DNA of 21,408 bases, from positions 1 to 21,408 of the forward strand of contig JBOFFH010000071.1 in the NCBI GenBank assembly GCA_051648485.1, written 5' to 3'. Shown here piece after piece: positions 1-7,061 of this stretch. This stretch comes from JAGNZR01 sp051648485. GTDB lineage: Bacteria; Fusobacteriota; Fusobacteriia; Fusobacteriales; Fusobacteriaceae. Below the pieces are notes generated by a model. That model searched no databases and was not told the DNA's origin. It saw only the letters and a program-made list of their open reading frames with translations. Position numbers and translations under genes: made by a program. Positions within the stretch are counted from its first letter, which is position 1. Each line of letters begins with the position of its first letter.

Positions 1-732
1 AGAATCGTATTTATCTGGTGATATTATCTTCCCAACATCATATCCACTTTTTTTATAAAAATCTCCTGGAAAATAATCTATTTCTAATCCTAATTTTTTT
101 GAAATTTTTTCCAAGTTTTTTACTTTACCCTCAGTAGCTATTTGGGTATTAACTTTGCCTTTTATAACTGCCAAAGTTTTTTTTCCGGAAACTTTAAACT
201 CTTTTAACATCTCTTCTATACCTGTTTTAGAGTCTGAAATTATACAATTATAATTTTCTGATTGGGCTTCAATGTCAAAAAGTATTATTTGGGTTTTTTT
301 CAACTCTTTTAAAGATTCTATGTTAGGATCTTCAGAATTCATACCCAAAAAAATAGCGGTTCTTAAATTTTGCTCTCTACAAATATTACTGTAAGAAACA
401 AATTCTTTTGTTTTATCTTTATCGGTGTAAAACATAAGATTATATCCTTTTCCTTGCATCTCTATCATAATTTCTTGTAAAAGTTCTCCATAGTAATAAA
501 ATATTCTATCTTCTTTTTTTTCAGGAAAATTCAGTAGAAAAACTCCTACAGTATCATTTTTTTTCATAACTAAATTTCTTGCTCCAACATTTGGAACATA
601 ACCTGTTTCTTTTACTATTTTCAATATTTTTTTTCTAACCTCTTCACTCGGACCTTTTTTGTTATTTATTGCCATAGAAACTGTTGCATGACTCGTTCCT
701 GCTATTTTAGCAATTTCTCTTATTGTTACCAT
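1..732 (-). CDS. LacI-family transcriptional regulator, partial (C-terminus outside window)
   Basis: The minus strand reads open for 244 codons from an ATG at 732 to the window edge, with no stop. The first ~55 residues are a LacI-type helix-turn-helix: TIREIAKIAGTSHATVSMAI, followed by an EEVRKKIL helix, a GYVPN turn and a hinge segment (ARNLVMKKNDTVGVFL). The remainder resembles the periplasmic-binding-protein-like effector domain of this family (e.g. AIFLGMNSEDPN near residue 135). The common VSR in the recognition helix is VSM here, which may alter operator preference. An AGAGG ribosome binding site lies about 6 nt before the ATG. Such regulators normally repress sugar-catabolism genes in response to a sugar effector. 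The divergent galM is a candidate target, and further targets may lie left of the window. The effector cannot be read from the sequence. Confidence 0.9.
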   Translation of the reverse strand, partial: MVTIREIAKIAGTSHATVSMAINNKKGPSEEVRKKILKIVKETGYVPNVGARNLVMKKNDTVGVFLLNFPEKKEDRIFYYYGELLQEIMIEMQGKGYNLMFYTDKDKTKEFVSYSNICREQNLRTAIFLGMNSEDPNIESLKELKKTQIILFDIEAQSENYNCIISDSKTGIEEMLKEFKVSGKKTLAVIKGKVNTQIATEGKVKNLEKISKKLGLEIDYFPGDFYKKSGYDVGKIISPDKYDS

Positions 733-762
733 TTTTTCCTCTTTATATTCTTTTTTTAAATA

Positions 763-791
763 ATGTTATCATTTTTAAAAAAAATAGTCAA
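763..791 (-). promoter_or_regulatory. Sigma-70-type promoter for the LacI-family gene
   Basis: On the minus strand a TTGACT -35 box (786-791) and a TAACAT -10 box (763-768) are separated by exactly 17 bp. The predicted start is about 25 nt before the regulator's ATG. The spacer is almost pure A/T. Seen directly; activity is inferred. Confidence 0.7.
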
Positions 792-926
792 TGTTATTTA
801 GTTTTTTTCAACATCAAAACGTATTTTTTATATTTCTAAAGATCACATTTGGAACTTAAAAAATATTTAAAGAACACTAGTTTCAATATAAATTTTGAGT
901 AATTAAGAAGCGTTTTCCGATTTTTC

Positions 927-955
927 TTGACTCAGTTCTCTGTAAGACTTATAAT
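927..955 (+). promoter_or_regulatory. Sigma-70-type promoter for galM
   Basis: A TTGACT -35 box (927-932) and a perfect TATAAT -10 box (950-955) are separated by 17 bp. The expected transcript start near 962 leaves a leader of about 50 nt before the galM TTG start. A GC-containing motif (GAAGCGTTTTCC, 908-919) sits just upstream of the -35 box and could be a LacI-family half-operator. Confidence 0.85.
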
Positions 956-1010
956 TGCCGTGGATGTTTCTGGGCATACACCAAAAAATAAGTTTTAAAG
1001 GGAGACGTTT

Positions 1011-2024
1011 TTGGACATAATTATTAAAAGCTTCGGCTTCACTAAAAATAAAGAAGAGGTTTTTTCTTATATTTTAAAAAATGAAAAAATGGAAATTGAA
1101 ATTTTAAACTATGGAGGTATCATAAAGAAAATTTTGACTCCTGATATACATGGAAATTGGGAAAATATAGTTTTAGGCTTCGAAACTTTAGAAGAGTATG
1201 AAGTGAACGAACCATATTTTGGTTGCATTACTGGAAGAGTAGCTGGACGTATTAAAGGGGGAAAACTCGTAATAGATAACCAACTTTACAACTTGGAGAT
1301 AAACAACGGTCCTAATAATCTTCATGGAGGAATCTGTTCTCTAAACACTAAAGTTTGGACTGGAACTGTTGAAAAATATGAGGATAAAGTCTCTGTTACC
1401 TTTAGTTATCACAGCCCTCATTTAGAAAATGGTTTTCCTGGAGCTATAGATTTTTCAGTGAAATACACTTTACAAGATGAAAATTTAACTATTGATTACA
1501 CTGGAATTCCAGATAGAAACACTTATATCAGCTTAACTAATCACAGTTATTTTAATTTGAGCGGAAACCATAAAACAAATATTTATAGCTCACTCTTAAC
1601 TTTAAATTCAAATGAATTTTTAGAAGTAGATGCTAATACTTTGCCAGTAAGAACAAAAAAAGTTGAAGATTCTAATTTTGATTTTAGAAATGGTAAACTT
1701 TTAGGAGAAGTTTTATCTAGTGAATGCAAAGATATTGAAATTGTTGGTGGAGGAATTGATCATGGTTTTGTCTTAGACAATTCTTTTAATTCAGGAGGTT
1801 CTTTAAAAGATTCAACTTCAGGAAGAGAACTTAGTTTTAAAACTGACCAACCAGCAGTTGTAATTTACACTGGAAACTATTTGAATGAAAAGCATCTAGG
1901 TATCTGTTTTGAAACTCAAGATTATCCTGATATTTTTAATTCTAATAAAAAGAATGTAAATATTTATTCTCCAGATAAAATTTACATTCAAAGCACAACT
2001 TTTAGTTTTAAAACTAATAACTAA
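1011..2024 (+). CDS. galM: Galactose mutarotase (aldose 1-epimerase)
   Basis: This 337-residue protein interconverts the alpha and beta anomers of galactose/glucose, feeding the Leloir pathway in the cytoplasm. Family landmarks appear in order: GRVAGRI with Arg80, NLHGG with His105, NHSYFNL with His178, GIDHGF with Asp250 and CFETQDYPD with Glu301. These match the substrate-binding Arg, the His/His pair, the Asp and the catalytic base Glu of the known mutarotase active site. The length is normal for the family. Translation starts at TTG, supported by an AAAGGGAG ribosome binding site 6 nt upstream. It stands alone, divergent from a LacI-family regulator with its own promoter, and is followed at once by a terminator. 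No galK, galT or galE is visible here. Confidence 0.95.
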   Translation: MDIIIKSFGFTKNKEEVFSYILKNEKMEIEILNYGGIIKKILTPDIHGNWENIVLGFETLEEYEVNEPYFGCITGRVAGRIKGGKLVIDNQLYNLEINNGPNNLHGGICSLNTKVWTGTVEKYEDKVSVTFSYHSPHLENGFPGAIDFSVKYTLQDENLTIDYTGIPDRNTYISLTNHSYFNLSGNHKTNIYSSLLTLNSNEFLEVDANTLPVRTKKVEDSNFDFRNGKLLGEVLSSECKDIEIVGGGIDHGFVLDNSFNSGGSLKDSTSGRELSFKTDQPAVVIYTGNYLNEKHLGICFETQDYPDIFNSNKKNVNIYSPDKIYIQSTTFSFKTNN

Positions 2025-2062
2025 AAAAAGAGACCTGCTAAATTTAGCAGGTCTCTTTTTTT
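2023..2062. terminator. Bidirectional Rho-independent terminator after galM
   Basis: This is a perfect 40-bp palindrome: seven A, a 13-bp arm starting GAGACCTGC, its exact complement and seven T. It overlaps the galM stop codon. Because it is symmetric it should also act on the minus strand, as a backup behind the tRNA terminator at 2097-2120. Confidence 0.95.
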
Positions 2063-2096
2063 CGGTTTGTTATTGAATTGAATTCTGAAAAATTAT

Positions 2097-2120
2097 AAAA
2101 AAAAGGCCTCCTAAGAGACC
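2097..2120 (-). terminator. Terminator of the tRNA-Lys/tRNA-Glu transcript
   Basis: Minus-strand RNA forms GGUCUC-UUAG-GAGGCC, a 6-bp stem with one G·U pair, followed by eight U. It begins about 13 nt after the tRNA-Glu CCA end. On the plus strand the same stem has a mismatch, so it is oriented for the tRNAs. Confidence 0.85.
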
Positions 2121-2133
2121 ATTGAGTACCTAT

Positions 2134-2208
2134 TGGTACCCCGTAGGGGAATTGAACCCCTGTTTACAGAGTGAAAATCTGTTGTCCTTACCACTGAACG
2201 AACGGGGC
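2134..2208 (-). tRNA. tRNA-Glu (anticodon UUC)
   Basis: The minus strand folds as a complete cloverleaf of 72 nt plus an encoded CCA (2134-2136). The acceptor arms are GCCCCGT and ACGGGGT, with a G·U first pair, and the discriminator is A. The anticodon stem is ACAGA/TCTGT with loop TTTTCAC, giving anticodon TTC. The T arm is AGGGG/CCCCT around TTCAATT. It lies 5 nt behind tRNA-Lys and is probably co-transcribed with it. It reads GAA and, by wobble, GAG. Confidence 0.95.
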
Positions 2209-2213
2209 AAAGT

Positions 2214-2289
2214 TGGTGCGTCATACAGGACTTGAACCTGTGACAACACGATTAAAAGTCGTGTGCTCTACCAGCTGAGCTAATGACGC
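2214..2289 (-). tRNA. tRNA-Lys (anticodon UUU)
   Basis: This is a complete minus-strand cloverleaf of 73 nt plus an encoded CCA (2214-2216). The acceptor arms are GCGTCAT/ATGACGC, fully paired. The D arm is AGCTCAGCTGGTAGAGCA. The anticodon stem CACGA/TCGTG encloses loop CTTTTAA, giving anticodon TTT. The T arm is ACAGG/CCTGT. It is first in the two-tRNA unit, and its 5' end lies only about 6 nt from the expected transcription start. Confidence 0.96.
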
Positions 2290-2301
2290 GTTAACAAAGA
2301 T

Positions 2302-2330
2302 ATTATATAATATATTATGCATTTTGTCAA
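2302..2330 (-). promoter_or_regulatory. Fully consensus promoter for the tRNA pair
   Basis: The minus strand carries TTGACA (2325-2330), a 17-bp spacer and TATAAT (2302-2307), matching the sigma-70 consensus at every core position. The start should fall near 2295, giving almost no leader before tRNA-Lys. This is expected for a strong stable-RNA promoter. Confidence 0.92.
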
Positions 2331-2359
2331 TACAAATTATGACTTTTTCTAAAGAAATT

Positions 2360-3244
2360 TTAAAAAGTCTTGAACTCCTCAGGAGTTTCAAGAATTAATT
2401 TTAAATTATATCTAGGAATTTCCAAATAATATGAGTGTAACATCATTCTTTTACTGTTCATCTTGGCACCATATTTATAATCTCCAACTATAGGATGACC
2501 AATATTAGACAACTGAACTCTCAATTGGTGTGTTCTTCCACTGTCTAATTTGCCTTCTAAAAGAGTTCTGTTTTTACCTCTAGATAAAACTTTAAAATGA
2601 GAAGTGCTTTCTTTTGTTCCAGGTTTATATGTTTCAAACTCTACAACTTTTTCCTCTGTTTTCATCAAATAAGTAGTTTTTGTGAAGCTGTTCATTTTAA
2701 CAACTCCTTCTACCACAATATAGTATCTTTTATCTGTATTGTTTTCTCTGATCTCTTCAGAAAGTTCTCTAGCCACAGGAAGAGTTTTAGCTCCTACAAC
2801 TAATCCAGAAGTAGCTTTATCTATACGATTCACAAAAGAAAAATCAGGATTTTTATAATAACTTTTCAAAAGTTCACTCCATCCATAATCATGTCCTGAC
2901 CCTTTATGCATAACTGTATTGGCAGGTTTGTTTATTATTGAAACTTTTTCATCTTCATAAACTATACATTCTTTTATCATTTTTAACTCTTCTGAAGATA
3001 TTTTTATGTAGTTCTCTTCTTTTTGGTTCACAACTTCTAAAGCTTCCAATCCTGGAACTCTAAATATTCTCACGGTATCTCCAAGTTCTAAACGATTATT
3101 TTCTTTTGTTTTTTTTCCATTCACCTTTATATTTCCGGTTCTTATACCTTTAAAAATTTCTGTAAGAGCAGTATCTGGGAGTAATTTTCTTAAAAATCTG
3201 TCCACTCTAGCACCTGCATATTTTTCATCTATAATAAATTCCAT
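2360..3244 (-). CDS. RluA-family 23S rRNA pseudouridine synthase
   Basis: This 294-residue protein isomerises uridine to pseudouridine in RNA, most likely 23S rRNA (RluC/RluD-like). An N-terminal S4 RNA-binding domain (about residues 12-60, ending RLELGDTVRIF) is followed by the catalytic domain. That domain holds NRIDKATSG (139-147, catalytic Asp142), GRTHQLRVQL (236-245) and HPIVGDYKYG (250-259). The usual His before the catalytic RxD motif is Asn. The ATG at 3244 was chosen because it has an AGAGGTGAAGG ribosome binding site and the S4 domain starts properly from it. The in-frame GTG at 3283 lies upstream of the predicted transcription start. No terminator is seen after the stop, so transcripts may run into the tRNA genes. 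The exact target uridines cannot be read from the sequence. Confidence 0.92.
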   Translation of the reverse strand: MEFIIDEKYAGARVDRFLRKLLPDTALTEIFKGIRTGNIKVNGKKTKENNRLELGDTVRIFRVPGLEALEVVNQKEENYIKISSEELKMIKECIVYEDEKVSIINKPANTVMHKGSGHDYGWSELLKSYYKNPDFSFVNRIDKATSGLVVGAKTLPVARELSEEIRENNTDKRYYIVVEGVVKMNSFTKTTYLMKTEEKVVEFETYKPGTKESTSHFKVLSRGKNRTLLEGKLDSGRTHQLRVQLSNIGHPIVGDYKYGAKMNSKRMMLHSYYLEIPRYNLKLILETPEEFKTF

Positions 3245-3273
3245 ACCTTCACCTCTTATTTTGTTTATTCTAT

Positions 3274-3303
3274 AATATACCACATATTCTCCTTATGTTT
3301 CAA
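3274..3303 (-). promoter_or_regulatory. Extended -10 promoter for the pseudouridine synthase gene
   Basis: The minus strand has TTGAAA (3298-3303), an 18-bp spacer and TATATT (3274-3279), with TG one base upstream of the -10 (TGGTATATT). Transcription would begin near 3267, giving a leader of about 23 nt to the ATG at 3244. It lies back to back with the plus-strand promoter at 3317. Confidence 0.6.
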
Positions 3304-3316
3304 TTAATTTTTATGC

Positions 3317-3345
3317 TTGACTTTTATAGGCAAAAGAAGTATAAT
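3317..3345 (+). promoter_or_regulatory. Promoter for the STAS-like gene
   Basis: A TTGACT -35 box (3317-3322) and a perfect TATAAT -10 box (3340-3345) are 17 bp apart. The leader to the ATG at 3425 is about 73 nt. It contains a small 5-bp hairpin (TATGC-TGA-GCATA, 3401-3413) just before the ribosome binding site. A longer open frame beginning at TTG 3317 would start inside this promoter and is therefore not the coding start. Confidence 0.85.
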
Positions 3346-3424
3346 TTATCATGGTCAAGTGTTGCACATCAATACAAATAAGTTATTTATCGTATTTTTT
3401 TATGCTGAGCATAAAGGAGACAAT

Positions 3425-3751
3425 ATGAACATCGTTCTTAAGAAATTTTTAAAAACCACACTTTTAGTTTCACCAGAAAAAGCTCAAAAAGTTAGAACTA
3501 TTCTAATAAACACTTTAGAAAAAGGTAAAGAGATTAGTTTAGACTTTAGCGAAATTAATACCGTTTCTCTTTCTTTTCTGTATTTTCTTTTTAGAGATAT
3601 GGACAAGGAACTGACAAAAGTTTCAAAGGAATTGATGACATTTAAAAATCCTACCAACTTTTTGATGGATGAAATTCAGTATTTAAAAGATAACTACACA
3701 GAGCTTTCTAACAAATTTAAAAAATATGAAATTGATTATTTATTAGTTTAA
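3425..3751 (+). CDS. Small STAS-like protein (resembles DUF4325), function unknown
   Basis: This 108-residue soluble protein has no signal peptide and no Cys. The ATG is set by an AAAGGAG ribosome binding site and the upstream promoter. Residues 14-60 show a pattern I associate with STAS-like DUF4325 domains: LVSPEKAQKVRTIL helix, a hydrophobic strand ending ISLDFSEI (37-44), then SLSFLYFLF (48-56). The rest (60-108) is charged and probably helical. DUF4325 proteins are often found beside signalling or defence genes, but nothing here shows a partner kinase or phosphatase. The gene precedes a lipoprotein gene in the same direction, with a terminator-like hairpin between them. A Ser in the usual STAS phospho-site position cannot be assigned with confidence. 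The family call is moderate and the function is unknown. Confidence 0.7.
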   Translation: MNIVLKKFLKTTLLVSPEKAQKVRTILINTLEKGKEISLDFSEINTVSLSFLYFLFRDMDKELTKVSKELMTFKNPTNFLMDEIQYLKDNYTELSNKFKKYEIDYLLV

Positions 3752-3757
3752 CTTTTT

Positions 3758-3780
3758 AGGTCACTGTGGTGGCCTTTTTT
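3758..3780 (+). terminator. Terminator-like hairpin between the STAS-like and lipoprotein genes
   Basis: The hairpin is AGGUCAC-UGUG-GUGGCCU, a 7-bp stem with one U·G pair, followed by a six-T run. It ends 23 nt before the next start codon. That leaves no room for a conventional promoter downstream, so it may be a leaky terminator that sets the ratio of the two products. Confidence 0.8.
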
Positions 3781-3803
3781 AAATACTATCTAAGGAGCAT
3801 TTT

Positions 3804-4355
3804 ATGAAAAAAATATTTTTGAAATCGTTATCAATCATTTTTACTTTATTTTTAATGAGTTGTGGAAAACCAGTAGAGCTCAGTAATCTTCAAAACAGGG
3901 ATGGAGTTTACTATGAAGCAAATGCGAAAAAACCTTTTTCAGGAGATTTCTTTTTAAATTATTCTAATGGAAAAACTGAAAAAAATGGAAGCTTTAAAAA
4001 CGGGGTTGTGAATGGAAAATATATTAGCTATTACAAAAATGGACAAATCCGTATAGATGCGAATTACAGTTCAGGAATTCTGGATGGGAAATATTTAACT
4101 TTTTATGAAAATGGAGAAAACAAAACTTCTCTGAATTATAAAAATGGAATGTTTAATGGTGTTAACATAGTTTACAAAACACTTTTCACACCTCGTACAG
4201 ATGTTGAATTTGAAAATGGAGTTGCCTTAAAAAAAACCGAATACTCTTCACAAGGAAATCCAACTAAAATTTCAGACAATTCAACACCTAATTTTAATAG
4301 TGATAAAACAGAAGAAATGTTCAAAGCACAAATTAACATTGTAAATATATTTTAA
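3804..4355 (+). CDS. Lipoprotein with four MORN-type repeats
   Basis: This 183-residue protein is predicted to be exported and lipid-anchored. A KK-rich start and hydrophobic stretch (residues 4-18) end in the lipobox LMSC with Cys20. Residues 46-141 form four tandem units of exactly 24 residues (46-69, 70-93, 94-117, 118-141). Each has a pattern like NGKYxxYYxNG…xYxNGxx, typical of MORN variant (MORN_2/YwqK-like) repeats. The tail (142-183) is polar and unassigned. Such repeats occur in many bacterial surface lipoproteins; some are annotated as YwqK-family antitoxins, but no toxin gene is visible next door. The ribosome binding site is AAGGAG, 8 nt before the ATG. The gene converges on valS and shares its terminator. 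Function and membrane side (inner or outer) cannot be determined. Confidence 0.88.
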   Translation: MKKIFLKSLSIIFTLFLMSCGKPVELSNLQNRDGVYYEANAKKPFSGDFFLNYSNGKTEKNGSFKNGVVNGKYISYYKNGQIRIDANYSSGILDGKYLTFYENGENKTSLNYKNGMFNGVNIVYKTLFTPRTDVEFENGVALKKTEYSSQGNPTKISDNSTPNFNSDKTEEMFKAQINIVNIF

Positions 4356-4398
4356 AAAAAGTGACCATGCAAAATAAATTTGCATAGTCACTTTTTTT
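4354..4398. terminator. Shared bidirectional terminator between the lipoprotein gene and valS
   Basis: Arms at 4361-4373 and 4379-4391 pair over 13 positions, with a 5-nt loop and A/T runs on both sides (4354-4360, 4392-4398). The single imperfect pair is C-A in plus-strand RNA but G·U in minus-strand RNA, so the stem is slightly stronger for the valS transcript. It touches the stop codons of both converging genes. Confidence 0.92.
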
Positions 4399-7060
4399 AT
4401 ACTAAGTTTTTTAAATTTTCTTGAAGTTTTTCAAGTTTATCCATAAACTCTTTTTGAATTCTCTTTTCTCTATCTAAAATATGTGCCGGAGCTTTAGAAG
4501 TAAACTTCTCATCTGAAAGTTTACGATTAACCGGTTCTAAATCTTTCACTATTTTAGCTATTTGCTCATTTATCTTTTTAGTTTCAGCTTCCACATTTAA
4601 AAGCCCTGTAAGTATCATAAACACTTCTGAGTTTCCATTTACACGGAATCCACTTTGCTCTGGAGTTTCTAAATCCGTTCCATAGCTTAGCTCTTCTATT
4701 TTTGCAAGTTTAGTTATAAATTGATAGTTTTTTTCAACTATATCCAATTCTTTAACATCCTTAGTTCTTATAGTTACTTTAACCTCTTTAGCAGGAGATA
4801 TTCCCACTTCAGCTTTTATATTTCTTAAAGATGAAATAAGTCCTTGAACATATTCAAAAGCTTTTACACTTTCAGAATCTATTAACGATTCATCGGCTTG
4901 AGGATAGTCACAAAGCATTATTGTTTCTCCCTCTACTTTGATCTTTTGCCAAATCTCTTCAGTCATAAATGGCATAAACGGATGCAACATTCTAAGCCCA
5001 CCTTCTAACATTGTCCAAAGAACATATTGAGCTGTTGTCTTAGAAACCACATCTACACCCTCTTCATTGTTGTAAAGTCTTACTTTTGCAAGCTCTACAT
5101 ACCAATCACAAAGGTCTCCTCTCAAGAATTCATAAACTGCTTTAGAAGCTTCATCCAATTGGAATTTCTCTAATTTCTCATTTACTTCTTTAACTGTACT
5201 ATTGAATTTAGATATTATCCATTTGTCTACAAGTTCTAATTTCAACTCATCTTTATTCACAGTTTCAATGTTGAAACCTTCTAAGTTCATCATAACGAAT
5301 CTAGACACGTTCCATATTTTATTAGCAAAATTACGTCCCATCTCTATAAGTTTTTCAGAGAAGTGAACATCTTGACCTTGAGATGTGTTGTATAACATTG
5401 TGAAACGAATCGCATCTGCTCCATATTCGTCTATTAATTTTAATGGATTTGGAGAGTTTCCAAGAGTTTTAGACATCTTGCGCCCTTGTTCATCTCTTAC
5501 TATTCCATGTAAATAAACATCTTTAAATGGAATCTCATCCATAGCATAAATACCAAACATTACCATACGTGCTACCCAGAAGAACAGTATGTCTGCACCA
5601 GTTACAAGTGTAGCTGTTGGATAAAACATCTCTAACTCTTTTGTATTTTCTGGCCAACCTAAAGTTGAGAAAGGCCAAAGTGCAGAAGAGAACCAAGTGT
5701 CTAAAACATCAGTTTCTTGAGTTAATTCTACTTCTTTTCCATAGTGAAGCAGTGCTTGTGCCATTGCTTCTTCTGTATCACGAGCTACAAATATTTTACG
5801 ATCTGGACCATACCAAGCTGGTATTCTATGTCCCCACCAGATTTGTCTTGAGATACACCAATCTCTTATATTGTCCAACCAGTTGAAATAAACTTTTTCC
5901 CAACGTTTAGGAGCCAGTTTTACATCTCCGTTATGTACAACTTGTAAAGCTTTTTCAGCTAGAGGCTCCATTTTTACAAACCACTGCTCTGAAACTCTTG
6001 GCTCTATAACAGTATTACATCTGTAACATCCTCCAACACTGTTGTTGTGATCTTTTATTTGCACTAAGAAACCTTGCTCTTCTAAATCATTCACCATTTG
6101 CTTACGAGCTACGAATCTGTCAAGTCCAGCATATTTAGGGTAATCTGCCGTAACTTTTCCTTCTTTAGTCATCATATTCAAAATTGGTAAGTTATGTGTT
6201 TTTCCTACTGCAAAGTCATTAGGGTCATGAGCTGGAGTTATTTTTAAAGCTCCTGTTCCAAACTCTATATCTACATATTCATCAGCTATAACTGGAATTT
6301 CACGTCCAACTAATGGAAGTATTAAAGTTTTTCCTATTAAATGCTTAAATCTTTCATCGTTTGGATTAACAGCTACTGCTGAATCAGCAAGCATTGTTTC
6401 AGGACGAGTAGTTGAAATTGTTAAAAACTCATCACTATCTTTTACCGGATATTTTATAAACCAAAGTTTACCAGCTTTATCCTCATGTTCAACTTCATCA
6501 TCAGCCAAAGCAGTTCCACATCTTGGACACCAGTTAACCATGTATTCACCACGATAGATAAGTCCATCGTTGTAAAGTTTTATAAAAATATCTTTTACAG
6601 ATGAAGATAACCCCTCATCCATAGTAAATCTTTCTCTGTCCCAATCGAGTGAAGCTCCTAATTTACGAAGTTGTCCTGTTATTATGTTTCCATATTGATT
6701 TTTCCAATCCCAAACTTGCTCTATAAATTTTTCACGTCCTAAATCCTCTTTAACAAGTCCCTCGGAAGCTAATTTTCTTTCTACCATATTCTGAGTTGCT
6801 ATTCCTGCGTGATCTGTTCCAGGCATCCACAGAGTGTTGTATCCACTCATACGTTTATGTCTTATGATTGTATCTTGAATCGTATTATTCAATACGTGTC
6901 CCATATGTAAAATTCCTGTTACATTCGGAGGTGGCATAACTATTGAATAATTAGGTCTTCCCTCTTTCATTGTAGCAGCAAAACATTTTTTCTCTTCCCA
7001 GAATTTATACCATTTATCTTCTATGTCTCTAGGTGAATAAGTTTTTTCTAACTCAGTCAT
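4397..7060 (-). CDS. valS: Valyl-tRNA synthetase
   Basis: This class I synthetase charges tRNA-Val with valine. It has 887 residues, the usual bacterial length. Landmarks from the chosen start are PPPNVTG and HMGH (the HIGH motif, 52-55), a zinc-ribbon CPRCG (178-182) and the editing domain with TTRPETM and HDPNDF. A second CYRC follows (345-348), then GRKMSKT with KMSKT at 528-532. An anticodon-binding helical domain comes next and a C-terminal charged coiled coil (about the last 65 residues) closes the protein. The ATG at 7060 has GGGAGG 5 nt upstream, within the last codons of ysxC. An upstream in-frame ATG at 7075 overlaps ysxC and lacks comparable support. It is the last gene of the large minus-strand cluster, 1 nt after the ysxC stop, so translational coupling is likely. 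There is no room for a T-box leader of its own. Confidence 0.97.
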   Translation of the reverse strand: MTELEKTYSPRDIEDKWYKFWEEKKCFAATMKEGRPNYSIVMPPPNVTGILHMGHVLNNTIQDTIIRHKRMSGYNTLWMPGTDHAGIATQNMVERKLASEGLVKEDLGREKFIEQVWDWKNQYGNIITGQLRKLGASLDWDRERFTMDEGLSSSVKDIFIKLYNDGLIYRGEYMVNWCPRCGTALADDEVEHEDKAGKLWFIKYPVKDSDEFLTISTTRPETMLADSAVAVNPNDERFKHLIGKTLILPLVGREIPVIADEYVDIEFGTGALKITPAHDPNDFAVGKTHNLPILNMMTKEGKVTADYPKYAGLDRFVARKQMVNDLEEQGFLVQIKDHNNSVGGCYRCNTVIEPRVSEQWFVKMEPLAEKALQVVHNGDVKLAPKRWEKVYFNWLDNIRDWCISRQIWWGHRIPAWYGPDRKIFVARDTEEAMAQALLHYGKEVELTQETDVLDTWFSSALWPFSTLGWPENTKELEMFYPTATLVTGADILFFWVARMVMFGIYAMDEIPFKDVYLHGIVRDEQGRKMSKTLGNSPNPLKLIDEYGADAIRFTMLYNTSQGQDVHFSEKLIEMGRNFANKIWNVSRFVMMNLEGFNIETVNKDELKLELVDKWIISKFNSTVKEVNEKLEKFQLDEASKAVYEFLRGDLCDWYVELAKVRLYNNEEGVDVVSKTTAQYVLWTMLEGGLRMLHPFMPFMTEEIWQKIKVEGETIMLCDYPQADESLIDSESVKAFEYVQGLISSLRNIKAEVGISPAKEVKVTIRTKDVKELDIVEKNYQFITKLAKIEELSYGTDLETPEQSGFRVNGNSEVFMILTGLLNVEAETKKINEQIAKIVKDLEPVNRKLSDEKFTSKAPAHILDREKRIQKEFMDKLEKLQENLKNLV

Positions 7061-7061
7061 T

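Noticed and set aside
3265..3285. A six-codon leader peptide frame (MWYIIE) upstream of the pseudouridine synthase gene
   Set aside because: It lies at or before the predicted transcription start near 3267, so it would probably not be transcribed. Spacing from its AAGGAG is also short.
3317..3424. A 36-codon N-terminal extension of the STAS-like gene starting at TTG 3317
   Set aside because: The start would coincide with the -35 box of a near-perfect promoter, so the region is upstream of the transcript start. The ATG at 3425 has a strong AAAGGAG site.
3804..4355. Interpretation of the MORN lipoprotein as the antitoxin of a toxin-antitoxin pair
   Set aside because: The repeat family is sometimes labelled that way, but this protein has a lipobox signal and no toxin-like gene is adjacent; the STAS-like neighbour has no toxin features.
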